Below are positions 62,478 through 64,000 of a stretch of 64,000 bases of DNA, piece after piece. This stretch comes from Streptomyces buecherae (lineage in GTDB: Bacteria; Actinomycetota; Actinomycetes; Streptomycetales; Streptomycetaceae). Under the pieces are notes generated by a model that did not search any database, was not told the origin of the DNA, and saw only the letters and a list, made by a program, of their open reading frames with translations. Every line of letters starts with the position of its first letter. Position 1 is the first letter of the stretch. Position numbers and translations under genes: made by a program. The stretch lies in NCBI RefSeq assembly GCF_014295035.1, contig NZ_CP060404.1:7976501-8040500 (forward strand), read 5' to 3'.

Positions 62478-64000
62478 ATGAGCTCACCGTCACCACTTCG
62501 CGTCCTACGCGGCACCGACCTGCTGGACCTCGCCTTCAGCTTCGTCGGCCTCGTGATCGAGAACCGGTTGGGACGCCGCTACCTGATCCGCGCCGACGCG
62601 GCCCGCGACGGCCTCCTCGTCGTCACCTTCGGCCCCCAGCACGTGCTGGAGGAGGTGTTCCAGGCAGAGAGCCCCACCCCACCGGCCGACCCACCCGTCG
62701 GCTCGCTGATCAGCGGGCGCAGCGTGCTGGTCTTCGAGGTGGGCCCCGACGACGCCGTCGAGTACGCCGAGGAGGGGCTGCTCGACGCCATGCGGACGCT
62801 GCCGCTGCGCGTCGTGGACGCGGCCCGCGAACCCGACTCCCCGGCCACCCTCCGTTTCACCGTCCCCGAACCGCTCACCCCGGGCGGTGACGGCGCCGAC
62901 GCTGGTGCCGACCCCGCCCCGGACGCGGCGCTCCGGGCCACCGCGCTGGTGCGCCTGCTGCGCACCACCGCCGAACTCAGCGCCCGCTACGGCGCCGAGG
63001 CGACGCTCGCCGTGGCGACCGCCGCCGGCGCCGAGGTCGAGGCCGCCGCGCCCCAACCGGCCGCCGCCAGCGCGGCCGGGCGCGTACCGCAGGACCCGCT
63101 GGCCGACCCCGCCCGCCCGCACACCGGCATCGAACTGCCCTACCGACTGCTGCTCTCCCCCTCGCAGCGGGCGCGGTGGATTCACCGCGGGGCGATCGAC
63201 CCGGAGCCGGGGGAGCGGGTCGAGCTGTGGCACACCCGGCTGACCCACCCGAGCGGGCGGCCCGCCGACCGGACCGTGCGCGCGGTGTGGAACCGGGACC
63301 GCGACCCCGATCCGGGCGCTCCCGAGACCTTCACCACCTCGATCAGCGGCCCGCAGCGCGGCGCCATCGTGGACCTGACCGCCAACGACGGCCTGACCAC
63401 GCCCGAGGGACAGCCGTTCAAGCCGCTGCCGGTGGCGGTGGAGAACCTCATGCTGTCGGCCGTCGGCGGCTGGCTCGACAGCCTGGGCCAGTGGCAGGAC
63501 CAGCGCCCCCAGGGCGTCACGCTCTCGGAGTGGCGACACCGCGCCACCATGGGCCGCGACCACTACGTGCGCCTGATGTTCTCCGGCTTCCTGTGCCCCT
63601 TCGGACACCGGGCTGACCTCATCCAGGTCACCGAGCGCACGTTCGACGACGCGCGCGCCGGCTACCTCCGCCAGCGCCGGTTCATCGTCGTACGCGAGCC
63701 GCTGCGCACCTACGACCCGAAACGCGACCTGCCGATCGGCGACCCGGCGACCGGCCCCCTGGCCAACGTGCGGTTCCCCTTCACCACCGTGCGCGTCGAC
63801 ACGCTGGTCACCCCCAACCTCACCAACGACATCCCCACCCCCGAGTCCTGCGACTTCTTCCCCACCACCCGCTCCGAGAGCCCCTTCCGGTTCAAGGTCA
63901 CCGCCGTGGACCACGAGGGGCGGACCGTGGAGTTCCGTACGCCGCTGCTCTTCCTCACCGAGGACCGCGGCAGCCGGGACCAGCTCGCCGCCATCGTGGC
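62478..64000 (+). CDS. Large hypothetical protein (partial, runs off the right edge)
   Basis: An ATG at 62478 behind GAGGGG opens a frame that continues past the window (507 codons seen). The protein is soluble and beta-rich, with IELPYRLLLSPSQRARWIHRG, ERVELWHTRLTHPSGRPADRTVRAVWNRD and TLVTPNLTNDIPTPESCDFFP. It has no signal peptide or membrane helix. I do not recognise the family; the length suggests a structural or very large protein. Confidence 0.75.
   Translation, partial: MSSPSPLRVLRGTDLLDLAFSFVGLVIENRLGRRYLIRADAARDGLLVVTFGPQHVLEEVFQAESPTPPADPPVGSLISGRSVLVFEVGPDDAVEYAEEGLLDAMRTLPLRVVDAAREPDSPATLRFTVPEPLTPGGDGADAGADPAPDAALRATALVRLLRTTAELSARYGAEATLAVATAAGAEVEAAAPQPAAASAAGRVPQDPLADPARPHTGIELPYRLLLSPSQRARWIHRGAIDPEPGERVELWHTRLTHPSGRPADRTVRAVWNRDRDPDPGAPETFTTSISGPQRGAIVDLTANDGLTTPEGQPFKPLPVAVENLMLSAVGGWLDSLGQWQDQRPQGVTLSEWRHRATMGRDHYVRLMFSGFLCPFGHRADLIQVTERTFDDARAGYLRQRRFIVVREPLRTYDPKRDLPIGDPATGPLANVRFPFTTVRVDTLVTPNLTNDIPTPESCDFFPTTRSESPFRFKVTAVDHEGRTVEFRTPLLFLTEDRGSRDQLAAIV

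Overview
The window is high-GC, densely packed actinomycete DNA with the look of a Streptomyces chromosome (my inference from GC-rich codon use, frequent GTG/TTG starts, GTGA/ATGA stop-start overlaps, a chitinase preceded by DasR-type dre sites, DUF574-type methyltransferases, XRE/ATP-binding protein pairs and a PAS-LuxR regulator). I saw no rRNA, tRNA, CRISPR array, insertion sequence or phage module. The one grossly foreign stretch is an AT-rich, almost G-free block at about 35654-36525, which I suspect is an assembly or base-calling artefact.

Layout. 1-9 kb: RidA (partial), a secreted PL6-type lyase, N-formylglutamate amidohydrolase, a GH18 chitinase with two dre-like sites, a D-Ala-D-Ala carboxypeptidase, a HAD phosphatase, an Lrp regulator, and a phosphoribosyltransferase/hydrolase pair. 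9-18.7 kb: FUSC membrane protein, YCII protein, lactonase, CbiX-like protein, BadF-type kinase, scramblase-like protein, uracil-DNA glycosylase and a YqjM-type old yellow enzyme. 18.8-28.5 kb: a minus-strand operon with a complete nickel-pincer nucleotide (NPN) set (larB, larC, larE), a divergent LarA homologue, a fatty acyl reductase/HAD-IB fusion, a PlsC acyltransferase and an acyl carrier protein, with a divergent ArsR regulator. 28.6-42 kb: FprA-type reductase, two TetR regulators (one divergent from a HAD hydrolase and upstream of an FAD monooxygenase), two DUF574 methyltransferases around the AT-rich block, a frameshifted ATP-binding protein, an XRE regulator and a two-component system.

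42.2-52 kb: a compact acyl cassette: PAS-LuxR regulator, MFS exporter, soluble di-iron acyl-ACP desaturase, hot-dog thioesterase, ACP, fatty acyl-AMP ligase, a DUF6125-like protein, then a convergent NarL-type two-component system. There is no PKS or NRPS, so the likely product is a modified fatty acid that is loaded, oxidised, released and exported. 52.4-64 kb: a lone MazF/PemK-like toxin, a large HTH-nSTAND-WD40 protein with 14 WD repeats, a GH16-like secreted enzyme, an MFS transporter, a GntR regulator, a Tat-exported TIM-barrel protein and the first part of a large unrecognised protein.

The best candidate for an undescribed system is the ACP-larE-larB-larC-FAR/HAD-larA-plsC operon. It joins the nickel-pincer cofactor to acyl chemistry, and its LarA homologue keeps the apparent cofactor-anchoring residues but lacks some canonical catalytic ones. 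The FAAL/desaturase cassette is second.
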